Positions 1 through 13,262 of a stretch of 64,000 bases of DNA are shown one piece after another. How positions within the stretch are numbered: the first letter of the stretch is position 1; the number at the start of each line of letters is the position of its first letter. The DNA lies in assembly GCF_958295425.1 (NCBI RefSeq), contig NC_081141.1:25116365-25180364 (forward strand), read 5' to 3'. The DNA comes from Solea solea. Taxonomy: Eukaryota; Chordata; Actinopteri; Pleuronectiformes; Soleidae. The notes below the pieces were generated by a model. That model searched no databases. It was given only the letters and a program-made list of their open reading frames with translations, and was not told the origin of the DNA. The position numbers were made by a program, and so were the translations under genes.

Positions 1-141
1 GTCTTAAAGATGATCCTCGCAGGTCTCAGATATCTGCGCACACAGTCAGTGAAGTCAGTAAAGGTTTCGTGCTCTAAGTCAGCGGGGACCGTGCTGTTGA
101 AAATGCTGTTAACACCGTCTAAGTTGAGGAAAAAAAAGAAG

Positions 142-151
142 CTATATAAGC
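142..151 (+). promoter_or_regulatory. TATA-like motif
   Basis: CTATATAAGC is followed by a C-rich stretch suitable for initiation 25-40 bp downstream. No exon with a clear donor follows, so this is only a possible core promoter for an untranslated first exon. A chance match is quite possible. Confidence 0.15.
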
Positions 152-1229
152 ATCCCCACTCGGCGCTTCCCCTCTTCCACACAGCACAGCACAGCCTAAC
201 CAGACGCTGCGCTGCCAAAGTCCACACCAGTGTTCCTTTTTCCACTGTCATCTGTGCCATTCCCACACCAAAGGCCAGCTTGTAAAATAATGCGGAGCAC
301 AGGACTGTTTTTGAACCCTCGCATTACTCAGCGGACCAAAAGTGAGAGAGAGAGAGCAGGACTGAGAAAGACATGTTGCAAACACACGAGGACATTTAAG
401 AAGACGGGGGGGGGGGAAATTAATTGTGTTCAAACTTTTTTTCCCGAACACATCGTGATGCACGCACACCTTTTTTTCTTTTTTTTTTTGCTGTCTCAAA
501 TTTTTTTTTTCTCACTTTTTTCCATCTCGGGTCCTTCGGCCCCCGTGATGATGATGATGATGTATGGCTTTTTCTAACAGTGGCTCTTCCAAAAGAGCAG
601 CTCGTGATGTCATTAATTTTATTCATACTTTATGGATGCTCTGTCTGGAAAGAAAGAGAAAAAAAACGGGAGAAGAAGGAGAGGGACGGTGTAAGGAGAG
701 AGGGAGAAAGAAAGATAGAGGCGGGGGTGGGGGGGTGGGGGGGGGTTAGCGATGGTGTTGCGGAAGGAGATTTTCAGTGCAGTTGCATGTATAATGAATG
801 AGGGGGGCACTTTGTTTGAAACTCCAGCCCGGCACTTCACTTCAAGGTTTGCTGGGCAGAGTGGGGCCTTGTGATCTCACACCAGCCCACGCTCTTTCTC
901 CTGCCAATGGATGCTTTCACCTGGCACTGTGGTTCGACCCAGTGGAAAAACAAATAACCTTGTGTGTGTACAAGAGAAACAGGGAGAGAGAGAGGGAGAC
1001 AGAGAGAGAGAGAGGGACAGCACTGACAATGGAAAACGGGTAGGGGGTAAAAAAAAAAAAAAAAAAGGGTGAGGAGTGGGTGAGAGAGGAAAGAGGTGAG
1101 TCCGTCTAACGGCAGCAGTGCAGTGACGCCCAGACGACAGTGAGGAGAATACTGGCACCCGGCCCACACTTCCTAAACACTGCTCTCTCTCTACCGAAAT
1201 AGCCCAGCCTTGATATTGACTTTTGTCTG

Positions 1230-1230
<1 letters not shown>

Positions 1231-1272
<42 letters not shown>
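1231..1272. repeat. (TG)n microsatellite
   Basis: An uninterrupted TG run of about 21 units. It is one of many dinucleotide arrays in the window and a candidate polymorphic marker. Confidence 0.95.
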
Positions 1273-1275
<3 letters not shown>

Positions 1276-1431
1276 ATATGCACATGCTCAGTACGACGAC
1301 GGGTTCCATTGTCTCTCGAGGAGCTTTTCACTCCGTTAATGTCTGTTAATAATATTTTAATGAGGTTGGATATTTGTGATCCTAGCGATTGCGTCTTTGT
1401 GTGTAAGCACTAATGCGTGTGTGAGTACAAG

Positions 1432-1470
1432 GAGAGAGAGAGAGAGAGAGAGGGAGAGAGAGGGAGAGAG
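1432..1470. repeat. (GA)n microsatellite
   Basis: A GA run with two GG interruptions, 10 bp before the T/A-rich segment that carries the MEF2-like site at 1543. Confidence 0.9.
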
Positions 1471-1542
1471 GCGCCCTTTTATTATTCAGGATAAAAATGG
1501 CCTCCGTCTTATTTTTGGCCCTGTAGTGCTGGACTCATGGTT

Positions 1543-1552
1543 TTATAAATAG
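1543..1552 (+). promoter_or_regulatory. MEF2 consensus site / TATA-like element
   Basis: TTATAAATAG fits the MEF2 consensus YTA(W)4TAR exactly and can also act as a TATA box. It is followed by AGAGGAAGTG (an ETS-type GGAA core) and, 70-130 bp downstream, a CpG-rich stretch (1620-1680). Mammalian Mef2c is reported to be autoregulated by MEF2 through a skeletal-muscle promoter/enhancer. Whether this is the fish equivalent is inference. Confidence 0.4.
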
Positions 1553-2501
1553 CAGAGGAAGTGCGGGGGATACCTGCCGTGGCTCCAGTACAGTCGTGTA
1601 GTGCCTCCACGTCACATCAGCCCCGCCGCCGCTGCCCGGCCCGGCCCCTCTCTCCGGACTACGGCAGAGCCGGCCCCTTCTGGGGCTGAGCAAACAGGAT
1701 GGGACTGGAGTTGAGGGTGTGAGAAAGTCAGTCTTCGGAGGGAAACACAAAAGCAGTTCAGCATGAGCAGCCTTATCTGACGCTGTCAGATTTAAAAACC
1801 CCTACAACTTCATTTCCTCTTACAAATAGCGAGCAGACTGTAAGGCTTCAAGACTTGTCAGGATGACAACACAATGCAGTGTTTTAAACTGAACCGTGTT
1901 TTTTTTTTTTTTGCCACTTAGTCTCTGAACATAAGGTTACAGGGTGTTAGTTCCCTTCCCACTGCCATCTGTATGACAAGTTCTCATTAAATTAAATTTC
2001 TACATCTCTTTGTCCCGCTGCTATACGCCGTCTCGCTCACACTCTGCTTCTTCTTTCTTACTCATTTTCTTTTTCAATTACGCGCTAATCTGGCTTCACA
2101 CTTGTTTTTAGAGACATTTACAGTATTTAGAATCTACGTGGTCCAGGTTTGAACGCGTCGCTGACGTGAGCGGTTGAAAGTGTGTGCTTCTTTTTATTTT
2201 GTTTGACTGAACTAGCTAATTATTTGTTTGACTCGTACATGCTGACCCAATCTTTCCAGCATTTAAACGTGCGAAGATGGTGGACTGTGTCTACATACAG
2301 CGAAATCATATTATTTTTTTTATTATTTATTTTTTTGCATGTGTTTGCCTCCCCCGTCTCCTCCCCTCCCCTCCCCTCTTTCTCTGTGATGGAAACTGTG
2401 CTGCCTGTTAATAATGTGCTTTTGACAGCTTAATTTGATAAGCGGGGCTACTTGTTAAAAAAGCCTTGGATTGTTCTCACAGAAGGAACATGCTTTTTTC
2501 T

Positions 2502-2521
2502 CCCCCCCCCCCCCCCCCCCC
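2502..2521. repeat. poly-C tract
   Basis: Twenty consecutive C, one of several long C or G homopolymers in the window. Its length may be affected by sequencing error. Confidence 0.9.
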
Positions 2522-2962
2522 GCCCAATGTTCTTCAAAATGCTGCCGCACAGTCTGTCGATGACCCAGTTCTGAGAGATGGTCGAAAAACAAGGAAGAGC
2601 AGAGCAAAATCCACAGGGAGGAGGAGGAAGGAGAGAGGGTAGAGCAGGAAAGAGGGAGCGAGAGATAGAGTGAGAAGGGATAATATAGGTAAGAAAGGCA
2701 CTTGTGGGAAGTTCGCTCACATGCTTTGCTCGCTTCTCTCTCTCCCTCTCTCCCTCCTCCACTTTTTCCTCCTCCTCCTACACTGCTCGGTCTATACCTC
2801 CTCTTCCCTGTAGTGTAAGAGGAAGAGGAACGGTGGGAACGATAACGGGGATTAACTTCCACTGCTTTGCCAGCTCACCTTGGTTAAGTACACGTGTAAT
2901 GAGTTGTTTATTCACAGTAGGCACAGCGAAAGCCCAGACACCCCCTCTCCCCCCCCCCATCA

Positions 2963-3027
2963 AACACACACACACACACACACTTTCTCCAACAGATATA
3001 TATATATATATATATAAATATATATAT
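2963..3027. repeat. compound (CA)n / (TA)n microsatellite
   Basis: A CA run to about 2982 is followed after a short spacer by alternating TA to about 3027. The TA part is self-complementary. Confidence 0.9.
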
Positions 3028-3193
3028 GCACATAAAGTGAATGCATAACACATGCGCTCAGTGCGCGCGACCATATGCGGTGTGAACGTCGATGTGCGCA
3101 GGTACATGCAAATGCATGCATTCACTCAACCCCCGTACACATTCCCACACACAGCTGTGATGCAGGTCACTCACTGTGACGGGCTGCAGAAAA

Positions 3194-3218
3194 AGAGAGA
3201 GAGAGAGAGAGAGAGAGA
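3194..3218. repeat. (GA)n microsatellite
   Basis: A pure GA run, followed 20 bp later by a short GT run (about 3236-3250). Confidence 0.9.
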
Positions 3219-3484
3219 AAAGTGTGGAGGTTGATGGTGTGTGTGTGTGTTTGTGAAAGGTTCTCAGGCCTTCCCCGGGTCACAAGACTGGGGGATTTTT
3301 TTCTCAGGGTGAAGAGAAGGGGAAGAAATTGAATGATGTGAGAAAAAATGAAGTGGACGAACCGAGAGAGGGAGAAGGGAGACGATGTGCCCGCTAGTGT
3401 GTGTGTGTGTCGAGTTTGTGTGTACGTACATGACGTGGAAAAAGCTGTTGCCTTGTGGAGGAGACGTGCTCTGCTATCATTAGC

Positions 3485-3519
3485 CGGGGGGGTGGTGGGT
3501 GGGTGGGTGGGGGGGGGGA
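3485..3519 (+). other. G-quadruplex-prone G-rich tract
   Basis: At least four runs of three or more G separated by 1-2 nt T or TT loops. This satisfies the usual G3+N1-7 quadruplex rule on the + strand. Confidence 0.6.
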
Positions 3520-4502
3520 GGTGGAGTATGAGGGGGCAGGCGAGGTTATGTGAACGGTGCAGCTGTGCTTGTAGCAAAGGGATTTGAGTAGAGGGGGGGA
3601 ACTCCAGGCAGCCAGGTCCTTCACTGAACCATCAGCTCGCAGAAGAGAGGAAGAAGAGAGGGGAGAGAGAGATTGGGCCAAGCAGCGAGTCCTGTGAACC
3701 AAAACACAAAGTGCCACTGCCCCCTCTGTTCCGCTGCCTCTCCTCCACTCGTCCACTCAGGCCCTCCCGAATAAAGACGATGAATAAATAAGGAATGATG
3801 CTTGATGGTGTAAGTCTGAGTGAGGAAGAGGAGGAGAAAAAGGAACTATGGTATACTCCATGTTCAACCAGTCGTCGCATGTGACTATTAGCACTCAAGT
3901 TTGTCGTTCGTGGGGATTTCCCCCCACAACTCGGCAAACAATTTTTGAAAATCGCTTAGATTTGTTTAGAGCGTCCTCCTGGCGCGGCAGACGCAAGACC
4001 CCGGCGCTCGCTTGTCAGCCCCGTGTGATCAGTCGCCGCGGAGAGACGAGGCAGAGGGTGGCTGAGCGACGACAGAACACAAGCACGGCATCGGCATGCA
4101 CCGCTAATGCATTCAACCTGCCACCGTATCCAACAACAAGGCGAGATATCACACAGCTCACTTCATAAGACACCCCGTCCCCCGCCCCGTCCCCGTCCCC
4201 TCCCCCTTCTCTCTCTACAACAGCATCGACAATAACAGACACACAAATGCACACATGCATAAATAACCGCACACTACATGTATAAAAAAAAACAAGAACT
4301 CTGAAAGCAAACATACAAGCCGTAACGTGAGCAACTTGTCTGAGACTTTATGACGGGAAAATAAATGGAAAAAAAAACACATTTGTTTCGTGAGAAAGAA
4401 TAAGAGGATGTTTAATCGACGTGGCGCACAGGGGCGTTCAGATTTTAAGACGTTTTGAACATGACTGTGAACTTACGTCAGGCGCGTCGCTGAGAGTGGG
4501 GG

Positions 4503-4520
4503 CTAAAAATAGAGTGTGGT
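4503..4520 (+). promoter_or_regulatory. MEF2 site followed by RUNX core
   Basis: CTAAAAATAG (4503-4512) is a perfect MEF2 site. After two bases comes TGTGGT (4515-4520), the RUNX core. The same order, orientation and 2-bp gap recur at 28880-28897. This is a candidate composite enhancer element upstream of the first coding exon; function is inferred. Confidence 0.5.
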
Positions 4521-5756
4521 CAAACAGCGAGAGGGGTCGTCTCCACGCGATACAGCGGCCTTCGCTGTAGCCACAGATGGAGAGCGGGGTGGGGGGGGGG
4601 CACTTTGCCAAAGGTTGTAGCTTCACAGTAGTAATTTAATATTTGTTCATCTCTATTATTTCATGCCGCCGCCGTCTTCTCCGTCTCTCGCTCGCTCTTG
4701 CTTATGGGGGTTAAGTAACAGTAAGCTTTATCAGATTACTGGGTCTGAGGTCTCTTTCAGACCTCTCTCTTTGCCATCTTGATTTTGTGCAGCTGTGCAG
4801 ACTCTTTAATCATACGCTATCTTTTTTCACTCGCCCTCCCCTCCCCTCCTCCCCCTCCCCCTCCCTCTCTCTCGTCTCTCCCTCCTCCCTTAACATATGT
4901 TAATTGGCTGCTTTCTGTGACAAATTACGAGCGCTCGCTTTGATGAGGTCGGGTTGTGATGGTGCTGGGAGTGGAGTACAGTGGAACTGCCAGACCCTCA
5001 CCAGTTCCCCCCTTAACCACTCCAAAAGGGAAAGCGGCACCCAGCCGATGACTAATGAGAGGCTTGGACTGAGTCTGGCCCAGTTCTGGCCTTGGTTGGG
5101 GCCACTCCCCTAAACAGAGACTGATGTGTAGGTGCCGTATGCCGCCGCACGCCTTCCACACTCCACGCAACCTTTTCGGCTCGCACGTCCCACCACCAGC
5201 AGTCCCCTGGGAAACGCTAAGGCACTGTGTGCAAGTGCAAGAGTTCAAGCTATGCGCTAAAAAAGATTCCCGTGTTTTCACAGACTTTGTTACATTTATT
5301 AGCTTTTTAAAAAAAAAAAAAAAGCTACCTAAATATGACCTTGAATTATAGATTCAGAGCAGCGTCAACTCGAAACTTGTGTCTCAAATTTACATTTTGT
5401 GGTGAAGACAGTGCCCGGGGAAACATTATATTGCCTCTTGCTTAAGCAAACACTGACAGTGGAGCAATCTCTATGCACCATCAATGCACACCGATAATCA
5501 GCAACATCATTCTAGTTGAGTTTTTATTATTATAATAGTTATTTTATTCTTTTGAAGTATGACGCGTGGAATTCAAAGTCCCCCGCTTTGTTTACTTTCA
5601 ATTTATCCTGCCCGTCTCTCCCTCTCACACCTCCGTCTCTTCTTTCTTCTCATCTCCTTCCCTCTCTGTCACTAACTGTCCCTCACTCGCCTCACTCTGT
5701 GATCTAGGTTACTTGGTTTCCAAGCCGAGCACAGGGACCGTTGTGAGAAGAAGAAG

Positions 5757-5761
<5 letters not shown>

Positions 5762-5801
<40 letters not shown>
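5762..5801. repeat. (GA)n microsatellite
   Basis: An almost pure GA run of about 19 units inside a longer purine-rich strand (about 5744-5821). Confidence 0.95.
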
Positions 5802-5805
<4 letters not shown>

Positions 5806-6218
5806 GAAAGAAAAAACAGAAGGTCGAATCCATGAAGGACATCCTTGTTGAAGTGTGCAACCTTCTGCTTCACAGACTCGACGCTATACAACCATGAAGT
5901 AATGCCAGTGTAGCGTCATTAGCCGCTCACAGTTAGTCGTACTGTAAGTTGAGGCAAAAGAGAAGAAACCACCAGTGAAAGTCACCGCAGGCTTTTATAT
6001 TTTGGTTGACAGGGTCCTCTCTCCTAAAATAATCACTTTGCGTAACACAAAGTGAGACAACTTCCCTGTAGGTTTGCCGCTCGCTCTTCACATGCTGACT
6101 AAGTTACAATAAACCCACCCCGAATATAAAAAAAAGGAATCGATTTATTTGCCTCTTCCCGTCTGCACGTATATGCAAAACAGATACAGTAACTCATTTT
6201 TGAGTCCTTTGAGTTTCA

Positions 6219-6345
6219 TCTGGTTCACTTTAACCATAACCGGTTAATCTTAACCTAGTTCCTTCAGAAATGAGGTTCTGCCTCATTAGAACCAGGTGTT
6301 GGTCTCCACAAGGTCAGTGTTTCTGTCCTGAAGAGGTAACACACA
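6219..6345. repeat. fish interspersed repeat, copy 1
   Basis: Contains blocks CTTTAACCATAACC, CATTAGAACCAGGTGTTGG, TCTCCACAAGGTCAGTGTTT and AAGAGGTAACACAC. The same blocks occur in the same order and orientation near 21058-21195. I recognise the text as a repeat dispersed through teleost genomes, usually ending in a CA run as here, but I cannot name its class. Its edges are approximate. Confidence 0.6.
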
Positions 6346-6631
6346 CACATACTGTGATGCTAAGGAATGATGAAGAGGAAAAAAGGAAGTGTTTGGTTGC
6401 ATGAGGGCTAGCCGCGTTAGCATTAGCCTGCAGGCCTTAATTGAGGCCAGGAGGGAGCATTTAATAATTGCTGTCAGAAGATCAAATTTAATTCTTCTCT
6501 CCTCCTCACAGCCACCACTGCTGTAGGGTAGAGTGAAACAAATTGTCATCAGAGATTTCTAAATGAACAAAGCTTTTAATTAGGGTGATTAGAATGCTGT
6601 GGCGAAGAGACAGAGCAAGGGGTAGGGCCGT

Positions 6632-6652
6632 GTGTGTGTGTGTGTGTGTGTG
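6632..6652. repeat. (GT)n microsatellite
   Basis: A pure GT run of about 10 units. A CA run lies 170 bp downstream (about 6822-6838), so the two could pair. Confidence 0.9.
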
Positions 6653-9600
6653 ATGAAATCATCAGTGGGTCGTCTTAACTGTGATGTCTGGTGTTGATGC
6701 AGTCTGGAGTGAGGGCCACGGAGGAGAGGAGAGTCATGGGGCCTTGTGTGAGGTTCGCTGTGTTTTAACATAAGCAAGCGTGGCCCACACAGCAAATTAG
6801 CCTTGGTTTCAAACCTCTGACACACACACACACACACACTCACTCTCTGCCCTTTCCCCCCCCACCACCCCCACTGGAGAACATTGCTAACATCCTGAGA
6901 CATTGTCATACTCGGCGGGGAACATAATTGGGTGAATATGTCAGTGCTTTGTGTTCTTAGTGACATGACTCCTGGCTGTTCCTGTGGGGGCTGGGAACAC
7001 TCATTCAAGGGGTTTATACTTGCGATTCCACAACATCGGTTCACATTGTTCATTAGGGAGCTGCTTGTGTCGCAGACGTGAACAATAAGCAGAGAGTTGA
7101 GACTTATCTGTGCACATAGTCGGTCGCTCCGCGGTCATCTATCGGCTGTTGGTTACACCTGGTTCCTGCAGCGTGACTTAAGACGGTTGTTTTTCAAACG
7201 CTGGAAGACTTGACCTGTGTGCTGTTGAAAGTGAGAGTGGGAAGAGCATGAGAGAGTGAGGTAGAGACGGAGAGATGTGGATAGATGATTGCAGGTAATA
7301 CATAGTGGGACTTAAGTGAAGTAGTTTGTGTTTATTCCCACAATCTGCACCACTTCTACGCTGTAAACCATTGCAGTACTTCTCATATTTATCCCTTTTG
7401 TTGCACTCCACTGACAGAATTAGCAGATTGCCACCAGGGGGCAACTCCACTGGTTGCAAAAAGATATTGTTTGGATGAGTTAATAACACATGATGCCAAT
7501 GTTGTACATTTCCATTTCGGGGTAACGTGGATGAGAAAGAACGGCACATAATGAATGGACCGGCTGGTGATGACTGTTGCAAGAACTCCATGGTTTCCAA
7601 CTCCTACGTTGTCACTCCGCTTGTGTTGATTTAAACAAACAAACAATATATCATCTTCTGTATCTCTGCTTCGTCCATGCATGTGCTCATTGCCCCTCCC
7701 TGTGCTCATGCCATGGAAAGTCTGAATGCACTAAATGGTGATTCATTCCAGCCTTTCCGGGGCCTCTCCACATCGTGGCTCGCCGTCGCTTCTGCTTTTT
7801 CTTCTCTTCTCCTTTTTTTTCCCCCTCTAACGCCAGTTTGGCACAGGGAGCATGTGTGTGTGTGGCAAGTTTGTCATTGTCACCCCCGTAACTTTATTTG
7901 TTTATCACTCATGGCTCCATTGTCTCGATACCCTATCTGGCTTCACCGCTCTCTCCCGTGTGCCCTCTTGCTGCCTTCGGCCTCGCAGCTGCAGCGTTAT
8001 ACAGTCCTTGGCCTCCTTTCAGAGAGTAGGGTTGACGCATTTTGTCAAGTCATTTTTGTCCTTTGGGGAAGTCACCAATAGAGTATGGAAAGATAGCTCT
8101 CACCTGTCTGCATACTGCCTCTGACGGATGGCCACCTATCTCCATTGTGGCTCTGAGGGCCCAAGGCCCATGTTTACTGGTGCTGAGTGAGACGTGCAGC
8201 TGCCCAAACGAAAGGCAGGACCTCGTGCTCTCAGGATTATTAACTTCTGTATCCTCACTGGTTGAAATGTTTAATTAATTATTTAAAATTGACAGTATTC
8301 TTAATCCAAATAGTATAATTTTACATTTTTGCTTTGCCCCCGTTGAACCTGTCTCATTAGTAAGATATAACCAAATGTTCCACTTGCCTTCCAATATGCC
8401 TGTTGCTTCATTTTTTATTATTTTTAACAAGCAGTTATTTGTAGTCCTGATTTGTTGCTGTGTAATAAAAAGGGACGGAGCGGTGGTTTGGTTTTTCAGG
8501 TCCCATTAAACGCTCTGTTAGCCTGTGAGTGATTTGGTGAAGGAAGCACCTTTAGCACCTTTGATTGTCCGTGCCGGCTCATGTCACGTCCTTCCGCTGA
8601 GACGTGTATGCGTTTCCCATTTTTCTGTCCTCCCAAGACCCCGCGGGCAGAGCTGCTGGATTGAAGGATAACAGGGGAAACAGTTTGGGCACGAGTCCCA
8701 TTAGTTTTAAAATAATTAGCCTTTAAAGTTGAAGTATGAAGTTTTAAGTTGAGGAATGGGTTGAACTTGAGGGATGGAGAGAGCCTGTGGTGTAGCTCCA
8801 GAGCTTCCATACGTATGATAATAACACACTTTCTTCGATAATTGTCAATCACGCTTATGAAACCTGTGCCAACCACCGGCTACTGGCTCACTTTCCTCCC
8901 TCATCAATAGACAGGTGTCTCAGTTCTAAGCCACATAGAGTTTGAAAATAGAACACATGTGAAATTGTCTCTGTCTCGCTAATGATCCAGCTAAACCGGG
9001 AGCTAATGGAGAGAGACAGGTGAAGACGTGTCCTCCGACACATACGCCGAAGAACAACCAAGCAAAGCTCACACCGCCCGCCGCATCTCCAATTCAAGTT
9101 TAGCTATAATACTCACTGGGAGAGAGAGACAGAGAGAGAGAGAAAAGGAATGAGCACATTATAGGATGATCCACCACTATCACTCTAATCCCCACATGTA
9201 CATGTAGCTAATCTCTTTAGCTGCTAACGTGTTAAATTAGCCCTAATATCTGCTGAGATTCAGAGGCACAGAGACCCACCTACGCGTGGGCTACCGCCCA
9301 GGTTTAGGTCACTCTTCTTTCTCCCCCAGCGCTACAAAAAAAAGATGGAGACATTAGAGTGGTGGAGGCGGTGGGGGCGGTGGAGGTTGAGGGGAAGTAT
9401 AGCAGTGATAGCCATTCGTCACCCTGCCTATCTCGCTCTGACAGATGGGTAGTGCAGCGTGCCACATAGAGGAGTCACTGCCTGTAATGACATTAGAGGC
9501 ACAATGAGACCTGATACACATTTTTCTGTTTCCATCCAGCCCTGGCCATCGATTCCCTCCTTTGCTTGATCCGATCCCCACCTCTCATTTCTGCTCATAT

Positions 9601-10805
9601 ATCTCCATTCATCCTTATGGGAGATAAAGTGGTTTTCACACACACACACACGTGAAACAAATCCACACCGGCACACAAACCTCTGAAAATCTCCGCCTGT
9701 GATAAAGATACTGTATGTTCTTGAGGACAACATGACACGAACGCTCAAATGAAAACGGAGCACTGTCAGTGTGTACTGACAGTCAGATTGTATTTGGAAA
9801 ACTATATTAAAGCACTTTTTTTTTTCCCCCTCCCTTCGTCTACCTCTTCAAGGAAATGAGAGTTTATTTAAAAAGAGAGAGCGTTTATTTAATGTACCAT
9901 ACACCTCCTAAAAGGTTTACTTACTGCAGTGTAATATGTTATTTCAAATCCTCACAACCGCATTTCCTCGGAGGATAGGGGATACTGGCATTATATATAA
10001 ATACGTATAAATATATGCTCTCCTTTTTCCTTTTTTTTTTCTTTACTTCTTTTTTCAGAGCACATGCTCGTACCAAATGTGTTGCAGATGTACCGTGAGC
10101 TGAAGCTGTGCTGCCGAGGTGGGGTTTCTTGGAAAAACATCACCAATCCTGTCGTGATAAATCACCTTCCCCAATTTGCTGCAACATGTAGAATTAGGAT
10201 TTGAGAATGTCGGCATCAGCAGAATTGTGTTCACATCGCTGCTTTCGTTTTTAACATCCCCCCCCCCCCCCCCTCACAGTTCTCCAAACGGTAGCTGAAT
10301 GGACTGAACTTTTTTCTTTTCTTTTCTTTCTTGGAACTGGAATTCGTGTTTATTTGGTTCTCGATGGCACTTCCCTTCTCCCGGGCTCAGACAAAAACCT
10401 GGCAGTCGCCTTTCAATGTCAAGGGTTGTGTTGTGTTGTCATGAGTCAAGGTAAAGTTCCTCTTTTTGCCCCCCACACACACACACACCCCCACACACAC
10501 ACACCCTTCAGTCGCGGGAGTCATCCTTGGTGTCTGTCCTCAATAACAAAGCCACATTAACAAGCACCCTGCAGACGGTCTATTAGAATGTGAAAAAGCG
10601 CCGTGTGCTGTATATTAGTTTTTAGTGACTAAACACTTGGGAGCGAGGCGACCTAGAATCAAGCCTTGTGGTGCACTGAGTGTATATGTTCTCATCGTCC
10701 TCTCAGCTCCACTTCTGAGACACAGAGAGGGAGAATGCTCATTAGATCTATGTGCTGAATCGCTGCTCCCTCTCCATCTCTCTCTCCCCCAACCTCCATC
10801 CCTTC

Positions 10806-10832
10806 CCTCTCTCTCTCTCTCTCTCTCTCTCT
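10806..10832. repeat. (CT)n microsatellite
   Basis: A pure CT run within a pyrimidine-rich stretch (10767-10840). Confidence 0.95.
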
Positions 10833-12926
10833 GTCCGTCTGCTTAACAGATGGGAGGGTCGTGGGTACAGCGCTTCCCCTCCCCCTGGAGAGGCCTGGTG
10901 CCTGTTCAAAAAGAGTCCTCTCCTTTTGCCTCACTCCGTTTCCCTCGCTTCGCTCAGTGTTTCAGTTTTCCCCTCCCTTTCATTGTCACCTCTCCAAATG
11001 TGCAGAGAGCTGGGACGCGGGATATAAAACAAGCAGAGGAGCAACCGTTGTCCTTCTGCCCGCCCGGTGCCGGCGTGCTCTCTGACCTCCGGTCTCCTTC
11101 CAGTTGCCGGGCGAGTGTGAACGCGGGCATACCATTAGTCAGAGTCCACAGAGGAGATAAATAAACCCTTTTGTGTATTCTGATTCCCTCGTTCCTCGCT
11201 GCCTTACTTTGAGATTAGCAAATTGGCTCAAGAGTAAGAGCTTGTTAGTTCCTCCTCGTGTCGTACACTGTGCGTCTTCCTTTTCCCTCCCCCCTTGTCT
11301 TATACTTTCTCACCTCTTTTGCCCTCTCAAGGTCAGACGTGCCTGTGAAAAATTCCCGCGGAGGATCACTGCTCGCTGCCACTTGACACTTGTTCACGAT
11401 GCAGTTTTTTGTTTTGTCTTTTTTCTGTGTGTGTGTGTGTGTGTGTGAGAGATTTGACTGCTGTGGCATAAGGAGGCTAAATTGGATTGAGTGATTCAGT
11501 GGTAATCTGTTAACTGATGCTCTGTTCGCCACAAGGGAAGGAGAGGGAAAACGGGGCGAGATGAGGAGGTGGGCACTGCTTGGCATTCATATGGGACGGG
11601 GGCGGGTGTGAGGAAGAGGAGGGGATGGGGGGGGGGACTTTTGCTGAGTAGGAGGAGGTAGAGGAGGCACAAGTGAGAGAAGATGGGGGGGGGGTTGGTT
11701 GTGTAGGCACGGGGGCTAAGTGGCAAGCGGTAGCAGCAGAGCCTCATCACCTCAGGGAGCATTGGCCGGCGTCGGGAGCCAAAAGCAGGGATTAAATGTT
11801 CAGGACATGAGCTTAGTCTTAGCGTTAATGTTACGTAAGGCCTAAGGTGTTGCCCCAGCGGGTGTTGACATTGAGAGGGTTCTGCTCAGTGAGCTGTGGG
11901 TGGAATGAGGAGGAGGAGGAGGAGGAGGTGGTGGTGATGGTGATGGTGGCGGCCTGGAGGCAGGGATCACAGAGGTAACGCCTCCTTGTTTGGAGCGGTG
12001 CCTGGGCTGGGTAGTGTCGAGCACAAAGACTGGGGAGGCGATGATGCTGTCAGGCTGTGATTGAGGTACGCCAGCTTGATTGATATCCTTGTCTGGCTGT
12101 CTTGTGCCAAAGCGCCTTAGTGTCGCTAGTTTGTCTGACAACATCCTTCTTTGTTTTTGTTTTTTTTTCAAAGGGCAGCTTTTTGTTGTTCCCTCTATAA
12201 CGGGGTGTGTTTTCTTCTGAGCAATGCTAAAATGTTTTGGATAGCCTCTTCAGAGCTTGCTACAGAGTTATTTTAGATCTTATTATTATGATGGCGCAGT
12301 CTAGCTGGTGGGTGTGCTCCAAACCATTCTGCACAGGAAGTCTTTCTGTCAGGCATTTGATCATTGTTCAAATTCTATTGTCTCACTTAGTTTTCGTTTC
12401 ACTGACACTGAATGCGTGGAGTCTTTCAACACTCAGTTCACCCATCACCCGTTTTGCATTTTGAGGCCAAAGAGACATTTTAGTGAGATAATAACTGCCA
12501 CATGCCTTTTTGCTCATCACTATCACTAGAGCGCCTGGATGTTCCTATTACACACTTTCATTATCAGTGTCCTTCTCTCGAGCACAAAGAGGTCAAGTGC
12601 ATCGCAATGTGCTGCGCTCACCCCAGGGGTTTACAGCTTTCTTGTGCTTTCTCATGCATGTTACTCAATAAATACATGGATTCAGGTTAGGAGGGAAAAA
12701 AAAGGGGGGGGGGGGGGGGTAAAGGAAGTGGTGCAGTACAATGTGTGTGTGGGAGAGAGTGTGAGAGAGCAAGGGTTTATGATAGAAGAGAGAGAGTGAT
12801 AGAGAGAGAGACTCAGACTGACATGTCTTTTGGTGAAGCAGTGTCGTCTTCCACATCAGTGTCTGATGCTTGTGCTGCCAGGTGCCGGAAATCTGGTTCA
12901 GAAAGGAGAGAAGAGAGAAGAAGGGG

Positions 12927-12931
<5 letters not shown>

Positions 12932-12959
<28 letters not shown>
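12932..12959. repeat. (GA)n microsatellite
   Basis: A pure GA run within a purine-rich segment (about 12897-12975). A G homopolymer lies about 230 bp upstream (about 12703-12719). Confidence 0.95.
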
Positions 12960-12969
<10 letters not shown>

Positions 12970-13211
12970 AAAAAGGCAGGGTAGATGGAAGATTTTTTCT
13001 TATGTGACGGCGCTGACAGCTCCCCTGCATTGCACTGAGCTTAAATAATGGGATGCTCATTTGCATAACGAGGGACGTTATCACCTCTACTGTCAAAAGA
13101 AAACACAACAACAGTTCTTCTGCTCTTCCCTGAGATAGATTGGGTTGGCCTACTTTAGCACTCTGGAGAGATGCACTGGAGCTCTGGCTTAGCCAAGCTC
13201 ACACACGAACG

Positions 13212-13262
13212 CACACACACACACACACACAGACAGACACACACACTCGCACGTGGACACAC
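13212..13262. repeat. (CA)n microsatellite, interrupted
   Basis: A pure CA run to about 13231, then degenerate CA/GACA. Confidence 0.9.

Noticed and set aside
2448..2862. 104-135 codon minus-strand frames
   Set aside because: The composition is Ser/Pro/Gly runs from poly-C and CT-rich repeats; low-complexity translation.
6589..7053. 154-codon minus-strand frame, the longest on that strand
   Set aside because: It translates through GT and CA microsatellites, with no domain or family resemblance.
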